NCBI RefSeq assembly: GCF_027921745.1
Contig: NC_079239.1
Span: 2,507,501-2,571,500 of the forward strand
Reading direction: 5' to 3'
DNA length: 64,000 nt
Source of the DNA: Schizosaccharomyces osmophilus
Taxonomy: Eukaryota > Ascomycota > Schizosaccharomycetes > Schizosaccharomycetales > Schizosaccharomycetaceae
Both the position numbers and the translations under genes were made by a program. Shown here one piece after another: positions 41,779-52,928 of this stretch; within the stretch, counting starts at the first letter, position 1, and each line of letters starts with the position of its first letter. The notes beneath the pieces were generated by a model. It ran no database searches. It was not told the DNA's origin and saw nothing but the letters and a program-made list of their open reading frames with translations.

Positions 41779-42582
41779 TATAATAATCGTAAATGCAAAT
41801 CAAACGCTGCTGCCGAATAGATCCAAAAATAACGAAAGAAGCCGAAAGCTTCAAGAATGGTATCTGTTTTATTTGATCGATTTATCTCGTTGTTATTCAG
41901 AATTTTTCCTTTTCTTTTTTTGGGAGCAGACCACTAACTGTGTCAACCTCTTTTGAAATTATGTCTGAATGTCCCCAAACAAGAAGAGGTGGAAGATGTA
42001 TACCTTTTGATCAATAGAGAATAAAAGACGAGCTCCTATGTTTTCTTTCAAAAAAGCTGAGTAGTCTTCAGCTAGTTTTTGGTAAAGGAAAAGAGTCAAG
42101 TGACCACTTGCTAAGTAACGAAAGAATGATTCTTGATGGTAGGAAACGCATCCACACACAAGTTTTGCTGATGGCAAGGATAATTTGGAAATGCAAGAAA
42201 AAAATAAAAAATATAATTACTAAAAATTTAAGATTGAACCGATTTCCTCTCCAAGCAGGATGGTTTCAGATTCATGAAGGAAACAAAAAAGCAACCTCGC
42301 TAGTTTATTTAGAGATCAACACAAATAGCGAATCTTATAGTTGAAGTAATAAGATAAAAGGATTGTTGTATTTTATTGAGGTTTTACTATAGAGTTGTTT
42401 GTCTCTTCTTTTTTAAATTTTTGTGAAATACTCGACAGAATTTATACTGCCTTTTTTTCCAGGGTCTTGTTTTTGAGTGGTTAAAAATCAGCTTAGCAAA
42501 CAATACTTCGTTAAGCTCCATAAATTCATTTACGATAAGACAGGATTGTATAAATGAGCTTTGGAAAAGGAGGTATCAGGCC
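41779..42582. other. Intergenic upstream of ppa1, downstream of HAD phosphatase
   Basis: About 800 bases. A minus-strand coding-like stretch (about 41959-42160) of some 65 codons follows a possible CAG acceptor near 42168 and lacks an ATG start. A 44-codon minus frame begins at about 42520. Neither is recognisable, and both could be chance or 5' leader. Confidence 0.3.
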
Positions 42583-43599
42583 TTATACAGTGATTTTAGA
42601 CTTAAACTCAATCAAGGCCTTATGAATCTCAGAGAACGTTTCAAATTCGGTATAGGAAACGTTTTCTCTTTTGCAATAGGTGATCAAATCACGTCCTTTC
42701 TTTGCATATAAGTGTTCGGTTTCTTTGGCGGCACTTAAATCGGATACACCATCTCCACAGTAGACCATGTGAGGTCGCTTTTCTTCAGGAAGTTGAGCAT
42801 AGGGACGAATGGTGAGACTCTTGTCGTGTCCAAAATGAGTATCGTCGTGATATACTATATTCCAAGTACCATCTTCATTAACATTTATATCATTGGAGAC
42901 GATTTCGATTTTGGTAGCCTCTTCTTTGCCCAAGTATTGTTCTAAAAGACTGCGAATAAAGGGCATCATTCCACTAGAGAGAATGACCAAACGTACGCCT
43001 TCTTTTTGGCACCATTCATAAAAAGAGGGAAAGTCGGGATCAATAGCAACGTTCTTTTTCAAAGTCTCAAGAGTTTCTTCGTACTTCAAGGGTACACTGT
43101 TGAGCATTTGAGCAAATCCATCACTGATAGTAAGTAAAACATATCAAATGAAATGAAATTTTATATGGTCAACATACCGAAAACTGAGTTTTCCTTGGAT
43201 AATTTCTTGGTTCAATTGAACACGCATAGCTTGACCCATACCATAGTTATCTGTGGGACCGGTTAGATGCTATTTAGGTAGAATGAGAGTAGATATTCCT
43301 TGTGATAACGAATGGCTTCTCCTTTTAGGTCTGTCAAATTGGGGACTTCCCGTTCTAGCCCAACTACATTTGTATTCACACAGAACAGAAATGCCTACAG
43401 GGAAAGGCTCTATGCCTTTTGCTTCTTTCCTTTTTTAAGCAACTTACCGGTCAAATAATCATTGGAATCTTGCTGAGTGATGGTACCTAATATGTAAGAT
43501 GTGAGCTTTTCAACCTCTGATTGAAGAACCCTTCGTGATATCAACTTTATTCATACCATCAAAGTCACTGAAGACATATAATTGTTTATTAAGAGACAT
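42583..43599 (-). CDS. HAD phosphatase of the PSPase-like (2,3-diketo / Pho13-unrelated) type, 4 exons
   Basis: Exons are 43557-43599, 43448-43486, 43178-43250 and 42583-43123; phases join to 231 residues. The N-terminus MSLNKQLYVFSDFDGTIT carries the HAD nucleophile motif DFDGT (Asp near residue 12 and acid-base Asp two later), split by intron 1 after the second Asp. Motif II is LVILSSGMMPF and motif IV is YCGDGVSDLSAA. This arrangement is typical of phosphoserine-phosphatase-like HAD enzymes. I recall SPAC823.14 at the matching place in S. pombe. The physiological substrate is not known. Reading only the last exon, as an unspliced frame would, loses the catalytic aspartate. Confidence 0.85.
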
Positions 43600-44753
43600 A
43601 ATATTAAAATACGACTTGTGTTTTTATTTCCTAAGGATTTCTTACTTGTTTAGGATGTGGTATGTCAGAAGAGACAGGACGACAGCTCTGAAGTGTTTTT
43701 AAAAGGGAATTTCGTAAACCAAATATTCGTTTCTACGATAGAAGGATGGATTACATATAGAAAACTCTAGAAAAACTATCTTTCTATTGTCTTTTGTCTT
43801 TCATTATAAAATTAAAAATACAAGATCGCTGGTGACGATCCATAACGGTTCAAAGACTAGGTATAATCAGAAGATATTTGTACTCTGAAATGATAAACAA
43901 TGTGGAAATTAAACCAGTCCTTGATGCATTTACCGATGGGTGAAAAAGAGGAGGAACCATGCCAATAAAATGGATGTGGGCATAAACGCCTAGGTTTAAC
44001 GACATGGAGCAATTTCTGTTTTTTTCCTTTATTGTTCTTATCATTATACCAGAGTGAAAAGCACCTGGTCGTTTCGCTCATTGATTTTATGGTTTCCTTG
44101 GAGATTTCAATTTGGAAAAAGAGGTTTCTCTGATACCGCCAAAAGAGATTGAACGCTAGAAACTGTTACCGATATAGTTATCTCGCTCCCTCCTTTAAAA
44201 TCTCTCTTTTCCGAAAGAACTAAGTGCCTTGTCTTGTGGAGTTATGAATGATTCAGTGTTCCATATTGTACAAATAGAGGAAAAAGTTCTTAATAGAGAA
44301 TCTACGATGCAGAAAAGAAGTAGGAAGTTTTTGAGAAGCGTACTAAAGCTATGCTAACACTCAACATGCTGACAAAGTCTGCTTAAAATGTAGCAATCAA
44401 TTGGGAACATTTATGGCACATGCTGAAGGTTTCATACATGAAAAGGAAGTTATTTGTGAACAGAAACCTATACATTCTCTTCATTTTTTAACAGAATAAA
44501 TATTCAAAGTCTAGAAATGTTTTCAGATATGTGCTTAATGGTACCTTACTTTTGTGTGAAGTCTTAATTTCTTTCAACAAAATTTAATGAAAATAGATAA
44601 CTAAAACAAAAGCAAAAGCGTCTAAGCAAAGTCAAACACTTACCTCTTCTAAACTTACCTGATCTGATAAATTAAACTATTTCTTTTGGCGAAGACGAGA
44701 CCAAACAATTTAGAACTGGTTCATTCAAACGTTTCAAGAAAATCAGATACATC
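43600..44753. other. Divergent spacer HAD phosphatase / she9, 1.15 kb
   Basis: Holds both promoters. A minus-strand frame at 43857-44081 starts with ATG and is 74 codons long, but overlaps another frame and looks like nothing known. Upstream exons of she9 might lie at its right end, because the she9 frame is open for 26 codons before its first ATG. Confidence 0.3.
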
Positions 44754-45746
44754 ATGAAGGTGAACTGGAATGGTGTAACAAATGCTATTAAGCAGTTTTC
44801 CTTTAAAATCTCTTCTGCTCGTTCTGGAAGGGAAGCATTCTCATTTCGGGAAGCTATGCTACAAGCTAGCCGTAGATTAAACGAGTTTACTGGATACACT
44901 ACTATTGAATCTTTAAAGAAAACTGTTGTTTTACGAGAACGGCAGCTCAAAGAATTTCGAAAACTAGCGAACGATGCTCGCAGAGCATACCTAGAAGCCG
45001 TCGAAAGGAGGTCATCTAGTCAACGAGAAGTCAATGAATTACTTCAAAGAAGAGGCAGCTGGTCTTCGACAGATCTAGAGCGATTTACTAAATTATATAG
45101 AGAAGACTACTCCAATAAAGAAAATGAAACTCTGCTTCAGGAAAATGTCAAATCTACTGAGGAGAAAATAGAGGATGCACAGAATGGTCTTGTGCAATCT
45201 ATCCTATCGCGGTACCATGAAGAGCAAGTATGGAGTGATAAAATCCGGCAAACGAGCACTTGGGGTACTTGGGGACTCATGGGTATTAACGTTCTGTTGT
45301 TCGTTGTTGTCCAACTTATATTGGAACCGAAGAGACGACGAAGATGGGTTCAGGAGTCAATGGAATTTGTTGAGAAGGAAAATAAAGATAAAATGGAATT
45401 ACAAATTCAAAAACTATCTGAATTGGAAGAAAAAATATCTGAGGATGTCGCCAAGTATGGATCGCAAAAATCAGAGAGCTCCTCCAGGACGGATCTTGAT
45501 TCTAGTGAGCCTTCGTCAAAGCCTTCAGTTTTGTTTCAATTTCTTCAAAGAATACCCTCTTTAGATTTCTCTTCCTTCAAATCCTTTACCGGTTCCATCA
45601 AAGCCATTATACGCTATATATTGTCTCCTTCTGATGTTGTACAGGTCACCCATAAACAACTTTCCATGCTAATGACTGAGTTTGTTTTTACCGGAGGAGC
45701 GATACTATGCTCAACTCTATTTCTGTTCCGTCTTTTCAGACATTAA
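44754..45746 (+). CDS. she9: Mitochondrial inner-membrane protein She9/Mdm33
   Basis: She9/Mdm33 shapes mitochondrial inner membranes and may act in inner-membrane fission. From the ATG at 44754 the protein has 330 residues. A long heptad-rich coiled coil occupies about 55-160 (LRERQLKEFRKLANDAR, ERRSSSQREVNELL). A membrane segment lies at about 170-190 (TWGLMGINVLLFVVVQLIL), followed by a basic cluster PKRRRRW, a second coiled coil and a C-terminal membrane segment FTGGAILCSTLFLFRLF. The region LERFTKLYREDYSNKENE is typical of the family. A cleavable presequence is not obvious at this start, and the frame stays open for 26 codons upstream without an ATG, so an upstream exon may be missing. 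Next to pep5, as I recall for S. pombe. Confidence 0.8.
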   Translation: MKVNWNGVTNAIKQFSFKISSARSGREAFSFREAMLQASRRLNEFTGYTTIESLKKTVVLRERQLKEFRKLANDARRAYLEAVERRSSSQREVNELLQRRGSWSSTDLERFTKLYREDYSNKENETLLQENVKSTEEKIEDAQNGLVQSILSRYHEEQVWSDKIRQTSTWGTWGLMGINVLLFVVVQLILEPKRRRRWVQESMEFVEKENKDKMELQIQKLSELEEKISEDVAKYGSQKSESSSRTDLDSSEPSSKPSVLFQFLQRIPSLDFSSFKSFTGSIKAIIRYILSPSDVVQVTHKQLSMLMTEFVFTGGAILCSTLFLFRLFRH

Positions 45747-46025
45747 CGATTGCTCTATATCTATGAAATGTTTTACTTCTTTGGTCAATGTGCATTCTAT
45801 ATCCTTCTATTCAGGGCTCTTAAAATAACTCGATTTATAAATGAACTTCAAATTAGTTGGTTCTACTTTCATATTTATTTAGAAAACAACTTTACCTTGA
45901 ATTTCATATAATTTCATCCTCTCTTTTTACTACAAGTAAATATGACACAATTTTGGATCGGTGGTCTCTCATAAATAAATAAATATTGTAAATGTTCGTA
46001 AAAAAAGATCTCGTTGCTAAAAAAA

Positions 46026-48743
46026 TCACAACCATTGACAGCGTATACATTCATCTTCTATACATCGTAAATGGTAGGAATGCCTACATCGAAAATGTAC
46101 CATCGGTAATTCCAAATCAGTATTACAGGCAGAGCATTTAGACTCCTGAACAACAAAAGCAGTTGTGCGTAAATTGGACAGTTCTTTATTTAATTCCAAG
46201 ATCTCGGATTTGCCTATTTCGATGCCTTTCTTTTTTTCAGAGATTTGGCTTTCAAACCTATAGGCCGCGTTCTCTACTGCTTCCTCAATCATGCCCAGAG
46301 TAACGGCATCTGATTTACCTAAGATCTCTGCAAGCTGAGTAGGTGAAATCAATTGATGATTAATTATATATTCTGTAACCTCCTTTACTTCTTTTGACCA
46401 AGGCTCTAGCTGATTTGTTGAGGCGAAATAGTTAAGCATCATGATATATAACTCACTTTGATCTTCCCCTTGAGCACGTACCATTTCCATTGCACGACTA
46501 ACATCGTCATGTTTGCAAAATGATCGAAAAATATCTAGTGTTTGACCAGACTTTCCCTGTACAAATCTGACCCCGTCATCGAATTCCAGAATCTGAGATA
46601 TCAGGAAGGTAGCATTCAGATCCAAGTGTTTTTCTGAATCTTTCAGTAGTAAGTTGGCCTTTTTTTTCCAGAATCCTTGAGCATTTTCATCCTGTGAAGA
46701 ATGGGATTCTCTTATATAGGCTTCAAAAAGGCAAGTATTGATGTGTGTTTTGTATTCTTCAGAAACATGTGGCAAAATGGCTTCTAAAAATCGTATCAAC
46801 TCAGAGTTATGGTTTAAGAAAATGTGAAAACACGTCTGTGGGTTCGGAGCAATGTATGATTCGTCTACTTGGGGTTCTTCACTATCTGCTCTTTCCTCAG
46901 TCGTTTCCGAATTATGATCGGCAGACATAGAAGATATGCCAAATGGAGTAGCATTAGCATAAGGAAGAAGAGAAAGGTAAGTCTGTCGCAATGACTTTTC
47001 ATATTTTGTCTGAGCTTTAGATCGCATGCTTTGCTTAGATTTATGATTATTAGAATAAAATGATATAAACAGATCAGTTGTCTCTTTTGGTAAATTCGAA
47101 AGCAATACTCGGCCAAAACGAAGCAATAACGGGAGTAACCTAGACGGCGCGATTTCATACATGTAATCCAAATTTTCGGAATACTTCTTTTCTTCTAAAA
47201 GAACATCGATGACTCGCTCATGATTATTGAACCGAATACCAAGGTGCTTAGCTTCTTCAAGAAAACCAGACCGATGACAGATATCAAATGCCTGATTAAA
47301 TGCGAATCCACCAGTATCGATAAGTCTATTAATCCCCTTCAAGTTTTTTGTTTCCACATGGCACGAAAGCAGAAGTAATTTAAGATCAGAATTTGCCAAA
47401 TCGTTTTGCATGAGTGCTTCTATAAATCTTATGAGTTGGTCAAGGCGCTCTGCTTTAAGAAATTCTAAGCAAACGACTGGTATATTAACTGACCTTATTG
47501 ATTTTATATACCAATCCATAGATAATGAGTAATCTCCCTTACGAAATAAAAAGCGAGCGTATTCTATCATTAGGCTTTGCAGAAAGTATGAATCCATGTT
47601 TTTCTGTCGAGAGAGGGAAATAGCCAAGTCATACATTGTTTTTTTACTAAGCAGGGAAATTTCATCATTAAGGTCAATTCTTTTAAGTTTTAAAAAAGAA
47701 TTGACTGAGGTTAGTATTAAGAAGCCTTCGTCTATGGATAATATTTGGGCAGAATGATCCCTCAAAAAACCTTCCCAAACAATCAATTTCCTTGGTAAAT
47801 CTATCAATAGTAATCGAGAAAGTGGTGTTGTCAGACGGTCTCCTTCAAGTCTTGAAAAAGAGTTAGAAGATGGCATGCTCTTTCTCGAATTAGGCAAGCC
47901 GGTTGCAGACGGATCGGTTGGTGAATAATGTAAAGCTAATATAGGACCTTGTGTTGCCAAAAAATGTTTCTCTCCAGGGAATGTAAAACAAACTTTGTCC
48001 TGCGAGGGAAAATAGAATGTAAGACCATCAGACCGAGAGCAGATAAACGAAGGCGAAGTAGTCGTAAGAGAGGAAATATTTTGCTCATTATATCCTGACG
48101 AACAATTAATGGATGTGCCAAGTGTATCCAGAGTTGTTATATTCTTTCCTTTAATTGAGTAAGTTTTGTTCGTTGTGGAAACGTAAAGAATTAAGTCCTC
48201 GGATTTGTGAAACGCTAAGCTGGTTATCGGTTCAGATAATTTGAAATTATTAGAAATACGGAGTCCTCTTTCACGAAAAGGAGTACCATAAAATGCTAGG
48301 ACATGTCCTCCAAACCCACAAGCTAAATATCTATCTGATAGTGATTCAGAGACCGCCACTATTGGATGCGGTTGTTCATCAACTATAAACCGGTTGGCAG
48401 ATACAAGTGAAAACTTCTTTTCTAATGAAGGATCCTCTTGAGAGCACGAAAAAGCGTAAATGACTAAAAAGCTCGGACCATCCTGCTCACCAAAGTTGTA
48501 AAATAATAGAAAACGATCATTATCGATCCAAAGTATTTGTTGGATAGCTACTTCATGCTCCAGATCGATCACTTGCTTTACCCCCAAGGAAGAATCGTAT
48601 AGGGTTACCCTCCCCGAAGTGTTACAAGCTAGAATTTGATTTCCAAAAGATGCTATAGAGACGTTTGTTCTACCAAGTTTTTGAGGCAATTCATGTTTTT
48701 GAAACAGAGTCACTCGTTTCCAAGATCGAATGAAAGTAGTCAT
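46026..48743 (-). CDS. pep5: HOPS/CORVET core subunit Vps11 (Pep5)
   Basis: A core subunit of the HOPS and CORVET tethers at vacuole and endosome. The ATG at 48743 gives 905 residues in one exon (seven codons further upstream use a TTG start and are not adopted). The N-terminal third is a beta-propeller, as in Vps11 (blades such as ILALHYSPTDPSA). The middle is the clathrin-heavy-chain-repeat helical solenoid (AKHLGIRFNNHERVIDVLLEEK-type segments). A C-terminal RING-H2 finger (CSACNTDLELP, FRCRHSYHLRCIEDECIRC) has eight Cys/His ligands. The RING is preceded by a coiled coil of about 40 residues. Confidence 0.93.
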   Translation of the reverse strand: MTTFIRSWKRVTLFQKHELPQKLGRTNVSIASFGNQILACNTSGRVTLYDSSLGVKQVIDLEHEVAIQQILWIDNDRFLLFYNFGEQDGPSFLVIYAFSCSQEDPSLEKKFSLVSANRFIVDEQPHPIVAVSESLSDRYLACGFGGHVLAFYGTPFRERGLRISNNFKLSEPITSLAFHKSEDLILYVSTTNKTYSIKGKNITTLDTLGTSINCSSGYNEQNISSLTTTSPSFICSRSDGLTFYFPSQDKVCFTFPGEKHFLATQGPILALHYSPTDPSATGLPNSRKSMPSSNSFSRLEGDRLTTPLSRLLLIDLPRKLIVWEGFLRDHSAQILSIDEGFLILTSVNSFLKLKRIDLNDEISLLSKKTMYDLAISLSRQKNMDSYFLQSLMIEYARFLFRKGDYSLSMDWYIKSIRSVNIPVVCLEFLKAERLDQLIRFIEALMQNDLANSDLKLLLLSCHVETKNLKGINRLIDTGGFAFNQAFDICHRSGFLEEAKHLGIRFNNHERVIDVLLEEKKYSENLDYMYEIAPSRLLPLLLRFGRVLLSNLPKETTDLFISFYSNNHKSKQSMRSKAQTKYEKSLRQTYLSLLPYANATPFGISSMSADHNSETTEERADSEEPQVDESYIAPNPQTCFHIFLNHNSELIRFLEAILPHVSEEYKTHINTCLFEAYIRESHSSQDENAQGFWKKKANLLLKDSEKHLDLNATFLISQILEFDDGVRFVQGKSGQTLDIFRSFCKHDDVSRAMEMVRAQGEDQSELYIMMLNYFASTNQLEPWSKEVKEVTEYIINHQLISPTQLAEILGKSDAVTLGMIEEAVENAAYRFESQISEKKKGIEIGKSEILELNKELSNLRTTAFVVQESKCSACNTDLELPMVHFRCRHSYHLRCIEDECIRCQWL

Positions 48744-49434
48744 GATTAACGCCTGTTTAGGCAAACGGTAGTCCTACAGGTTTTAAAACATAAATATACG
48801 TATATAAAAAATAAAATATGAGAAAGTTGCCCTGATTATGATAATACAAGAGATATTCTTTAGAACCGTGCGAGGAACATTCAAGAGGTGGTAGCACTAT
48901 GGAAAGGAAAAATTCGTTAAGACAATGTAGCAGATTCAGAGTCCAAGATATTTCCTGCTATAGTAGAAACCTTACAAATAATAATGATTTGATTGTTTTA
49001 TAGATTAAAATTGCATTGATATTTGAAGCTTTATAAGATTAAAGTCTTTCAGTCTACAAAAGTAAATCGCTCGATACGTAATCATGAAAAAAAAAAATTA
49101 AATAACAAAAAGAAGGCTATTCAAAACAATAATCCTATGTGTCTAGAAACTAAACCAACGACGAAACCAAAAACCCAGAAGGAAGTACGCAACGAAACAA
49201 TCATAAAAACAAGTAATAAAAGAAACCAGATTAATGAGTAACGAATAATGATGGCCTCATGTAGTCTCAAAAGAAAATACAAATTAGAGAAATGAACAAA
49301 CTGAGGTTTATATCTTCCACTGAGTCAATGTAAGTAAAACAATTAAAGCTCTCTCTTTATTTAGAGATGAGTAAAAAAATAACAAAACATAGCCTGTCTA
49401 TAGAACACCTTTGTGGAAAGCAAAGAAATAAGGC
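48744..49434. other. Intergenic upstream of pep5
   Basis: About 690 AT-rich bases with A-rich low-complexity near 49085-49200. No start-to-stop frame with convincing composition, so no gene is called. Confidence 0.4.
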
Positions 49435-50831
49435 TTAAATTTTCCACCAGCGAAATACGATTGGAGCAAAGTACGTGGAAAGAAATCCAATCCCTGCATA
49501 AATAACAATTCGTGCAACTGTCTCACAGTCAAAGCTACAACAGAGTTCATGACCAGATACATTGCCCAAGGGTGTTTTAGTGGTACCTGAAGCATTATTG
49601 GAACCACTAGCCGCACGAATCCCTTTCGACGCGGACGAAATTTTCCATTGGCAAATCCGTAATTTTTTATACATTGATGGTAAGAGCGTCAACAATGCTT
49701 GTTTAGCGAAAGACTTCCAGAAAAAAATCATCGTAACACCTAGTCAAGTTAGTAAACGTAAATACCAAGAAACAATCAATAAAGAATAAATAAAGTAAAA
49801 GACATACCAAAAACAATTCGAAGAACAAAACGCAAAATAAATGTTGCGTTGATACCACCAATTAAATAATTTATAGACTCGGGAGACGAAAGCCATGTGC
49901 CCAAATCAATCCCCATAATCACTGCCACAAAAGAAATACTATCATCGATGCAAATGCAGTGTTCCGCAGGCAAAGGATGCATCCATATAAAATATAAGGA
50001 AACCGCAACGACCGTTATGGGCACATGACAAGACGAACTTGTGTTTACGGAATGAAATATATCGGAATACTTCCATTGAATACATGATAAACAGATTCCG
50101 ATGAAAGAGCCAACGATTACGTCCATAAATCCATGCATGCCACAATACAATCGACCCAAGGAAATTGAAAAGATGTAGAGAAGGCTGAGAAAAACAAGTA
50201 AGTGAAAGCAAGGAGGAGACATGGATTCCTTCATGCTAACAAGCATAAATATCGAATAGGAGCCTGTGGAAACTGCATTCGTTGTATGTGTACTTGGAAA
50301 TCCGTATTCATATTCGGCATCGGATGACAAAGTCAAACGGATTAGGGGTGGCGACAAGGGACGCGGTAAGCAAAGGAAGTCCTTTAGAATGCCACTGAAG
50401 TAAACCCCAGCTGCAAACAGTTGTGTAATGTCTAGCGTAAAGTTGATACATCCAGACCAGAAGAAAATAGGCAATGCAAGCATAAAGAATACGTGCGTGC
50501 CAAGGGTAGCACTGTAACAAAAGTACGTATCTAGCCAAGTCCTTCTTAGACGTGACTAAATTAATTTGTTAATATACTGCCACGTAAATCTTTATTTGTA
50601 GAGGAAAGCAACCACTTCTCGGAGACTTCTATTTCCAATTTGGGCACATACCTGGAGTTTATGCAAATATATACTTTCGCTGCGAACGTACGGTAAGAGA
50701 AATTGTCGCAATTGGTACCGCAAGCTGCCTTTTCCGAACAATTGACTATAATACCCTTGGCTTTTATATCCAAGAAACTTTTCGTTTATCGAGGCTGCCT
50801 TAATTTGCTCCATAGTATTTGAAGGATCCAT
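49435..50831 (-). CDS. Sphingosine-1-phosphate phosphatase (Lcb3/Ysr3 family), 3 exons
   Basis: The enzyme dephosphorylates long-chain-base phosphates in the ER. Exons are 50652-50831, 49808-50555 and 49435-49739; phases join to 410 residues, matching about 411 that I recall for SPAC823.11. The three PAP2 motifs are complete: KDFLCLPRP (Kx6RP), GFPSTHTTN (PSxH) and GRLYCGMHGFMD (Rx5HxxxD). About eight membrane helices follow. The introns have GTATGT donors with ACTAAC and TTAATT branch-like signals. The upstream frame before the ATG at 50831 lacks another ATG. An unspliced reading would give a shorter protein missing the N-terminal 60 residues and the last two helices. Confidence 0.92.
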
Positions 50832-51444
50832 GGTGAATGGGCATTTAGATGGGTTGTCCCAACTTGGGTTGTTTATAACTTGGAACAATTCTTGTCACAT
50901 ACCTGTCAGCAAATAAACATGAAGGAAAGCGTACTGCAAGCCACTTCAGAAATTAGTTCGCTGGACTGCAGTAATAAACAAAGAGTAAAAGGAACGATGT
51001 TGTGGGAATAGAAAGGCTGAAAGACGGATTTGTAGCGTTTTGTTGCGTTGAAACCTAGAAAAGGTTGGTCTCGTTTTCTCAGGAAATGGTTTTTTCAAAT
51101 GTCGCCATAAAGAAATACGAAAGTTTGGTGAAGGCAACTATTTAAGAGCATGAAATGAAAGGAAAAACAAAGTAAACGGTTGTTTTTACCATTATTGAGA
51201 AGTTTGCTTAAAATTTGCTGTTATTTTCGATATAGAATTCCATGAACTTTCAGGTCGAAAGGGAAGAGGAAGCGCCCAAGGTACCCATATGAAGAGAACA
51301 AATTGGTAGGTTGTAAAGTCTTGGTTTTGAAATTCGTTTATTGATATAAAGTTTTTTTAATATACTTCAAACAAGTTTGGCAATAATTTATGAACAAAGC
51401 AGCTTGCTGTTCAACGAATTTTTGGCGGTGCAAAAATTAAACTT
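50832..51444. promoter_or_regulatory. Divergent promoter of S1P phosphatase and hem25
   Basis: About 610 bases between divergent starts. No gene is seen. The part near 51010-51130 contains chance minus-strand frames. Confidence 0.4.
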
Positions 51445-52388
51445 ATGTCTCAGTCAGCTAACGCAGTGGAGCCTAAACAGAAGAAAGCAAGTCATTTTAA
51501 AGCAGGTGCGTTAGGAGGGTTTCTGTCAAGTGCTGCTCTGCAACCTTTGGATCTTTTAAAAACACGATTGCAACAAAGTCAACATTTGCCTCTGCCACAA
51601 ATTATTCAAAATGTCGTTCGCCAAGAGGGAGGCATCACGTCCCTATGGAAAGGAACGCTTCCTTCTATCCTCCGATCAACGAGTGGATCGTCATGCTACT
51701 TTTATGTTCTTAACTGGTTGCGACGGTATAACCCACAGAGCAATTTGTCCAGCTTGAAAAATACACAAAACTTTTGGACTGGTGGACTCTCGCGGGCAAT
51801 TGTTGGGTTCGTCTTTATGCCGGTAACTGTCATTAAAGTCCGCTACGAAGTAAGTCGAATAGCAATCTACTTGGTTTCTTTCCGCGTATCTAACTTTTTC
51901 AGAGTAATTATTATTCCTATACTACGATCGGATCCTCCATAAAAAGCATTTGGAAAAAAGAAGGTTTCCCCGGGTTTTTCCATGGTTTTGGTGTAACAGC
52001 CATTCGAGATGCACCTCATGCAGGACTTTATGTTTATTTTTACGAACTTTCTAAAGAAACAATTCACAATCTTCTTGGACACTTTCATGAAACCCTTCCC
52101 GGCGATGTTCTTCAAAACCCTTACAACAATTCAGTTAATGTGGCCTCCGGTATGTTTTCAGGGATCATAGCCACAACAATTACAAATCCTTTTGATATGC
52201 TTAAAACCCGTGTCCAGTTACAACCCGACCTCTATAAAAACTTCCTCTATTGTGCGAAACGTGTCTATATGAACGAGGGCTTATACGGTTTCTTAGATGG
52301 GCTTGCCCTCCGAGTTTTACGAAAATCTGTTTCTTCAACTATTACCTGGTCTGTTTACGAGTGGGCCATGCATCGAAATGATACGTAG
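51445..52388 (+). CDS. hem25: Mitochondrial glycine carrier Hem25 (SLC25A38), 2 exons
   Basis: A mitochondrial carrier that imports glycine for 5-aminolevulinate synthesis, the first step of heme biosynthesis. Exons 51445-51849 and 51903-52388 join in phase to 296 residues, the usual carrier size. Three repeats carry Px[DE]xx[KR] motifs. Repeat 1 has [10 protein letters not shown], repeat 2 has [10 protein letters not shown] (altered at the acidic position, as is common in Hem25), and repeat 3 has [10 protein letters not shown]. The SLC25A38-specific segments [21 protein letters not shown] and [21 protein letters not shown] are present. The intron interrupts just after RYE and has donor GTAAGT. 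Confidence 0.92.
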
Positions 52389-52928
52389 GCGTTTTGGATT
52401 CTTTTTGTTTACCTCTCGGCACGAAATTATCTTTGTCAATATATAATTAGACTCTTGATTGAATATTTTTGATATGCATGTAATCACCTATCTGAAAGAT
52501 ATAATATGTATTCATTTCTTGCACTTGCTGTAAAAATAAGACTATCCAGAGAACCCCGTACTTCTTTGGGTTCTTAGTAACTTGATGTAATTATGCAGCC
52601 TTTTGAATGCATATTTTTACACGAAACCAACTTCTATGTTCAGCGTAGTCTTATCCTTTTGAAGTATCAATTGATGACAAGTTCCAAACCCATTCTTCAA
52701 ACATGACTTTTATTATTTCATCTTCTTTTTTTTTTTTTTTTTTTTTTTTATGGTGAAGCTTACGATGCACCTACAACCATAGGAAAGTTTTTTCCAACAG
52801 CATAGGGTGAAATCGCTAAATAACTTTCACCGTTTGCAAACCCATTGTTCATTTTTTGATCTATTCCAGAGTCTCTGAACCACGTATACGGAGTGTCCTT
52901 TTTTAAATAATGCAAACGAACTAAAAGC
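52389..52928. other. Intergenic hem25 to asparaginase-like gene
   Basis: About 540 bases with a T-rich run at 52726-52750. It contains a 3' end and a promoter. No gene is seen. Confidence 0.45.

Noticed and set aside
43857-44081. 74-codon minus frame with an ATG between the HAD phosphatase and she9
   Set aside because: It overlaps another frame of similar length, has no known pattern and no splice or promoter support.
49023-49241. Lys/Asn-rich 72-codon plus frame
   Set aside because: Starts at a non-ATG codon and consists of low-complexity A-rich sequence.
52726-52750. Long T run as a possible retroelement poly-A tail on minus
   Set aside because: No reverse transcriptase, LINE or SINE sequence next to it. 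Plain homopolymer runs are common in these intergenic regions.
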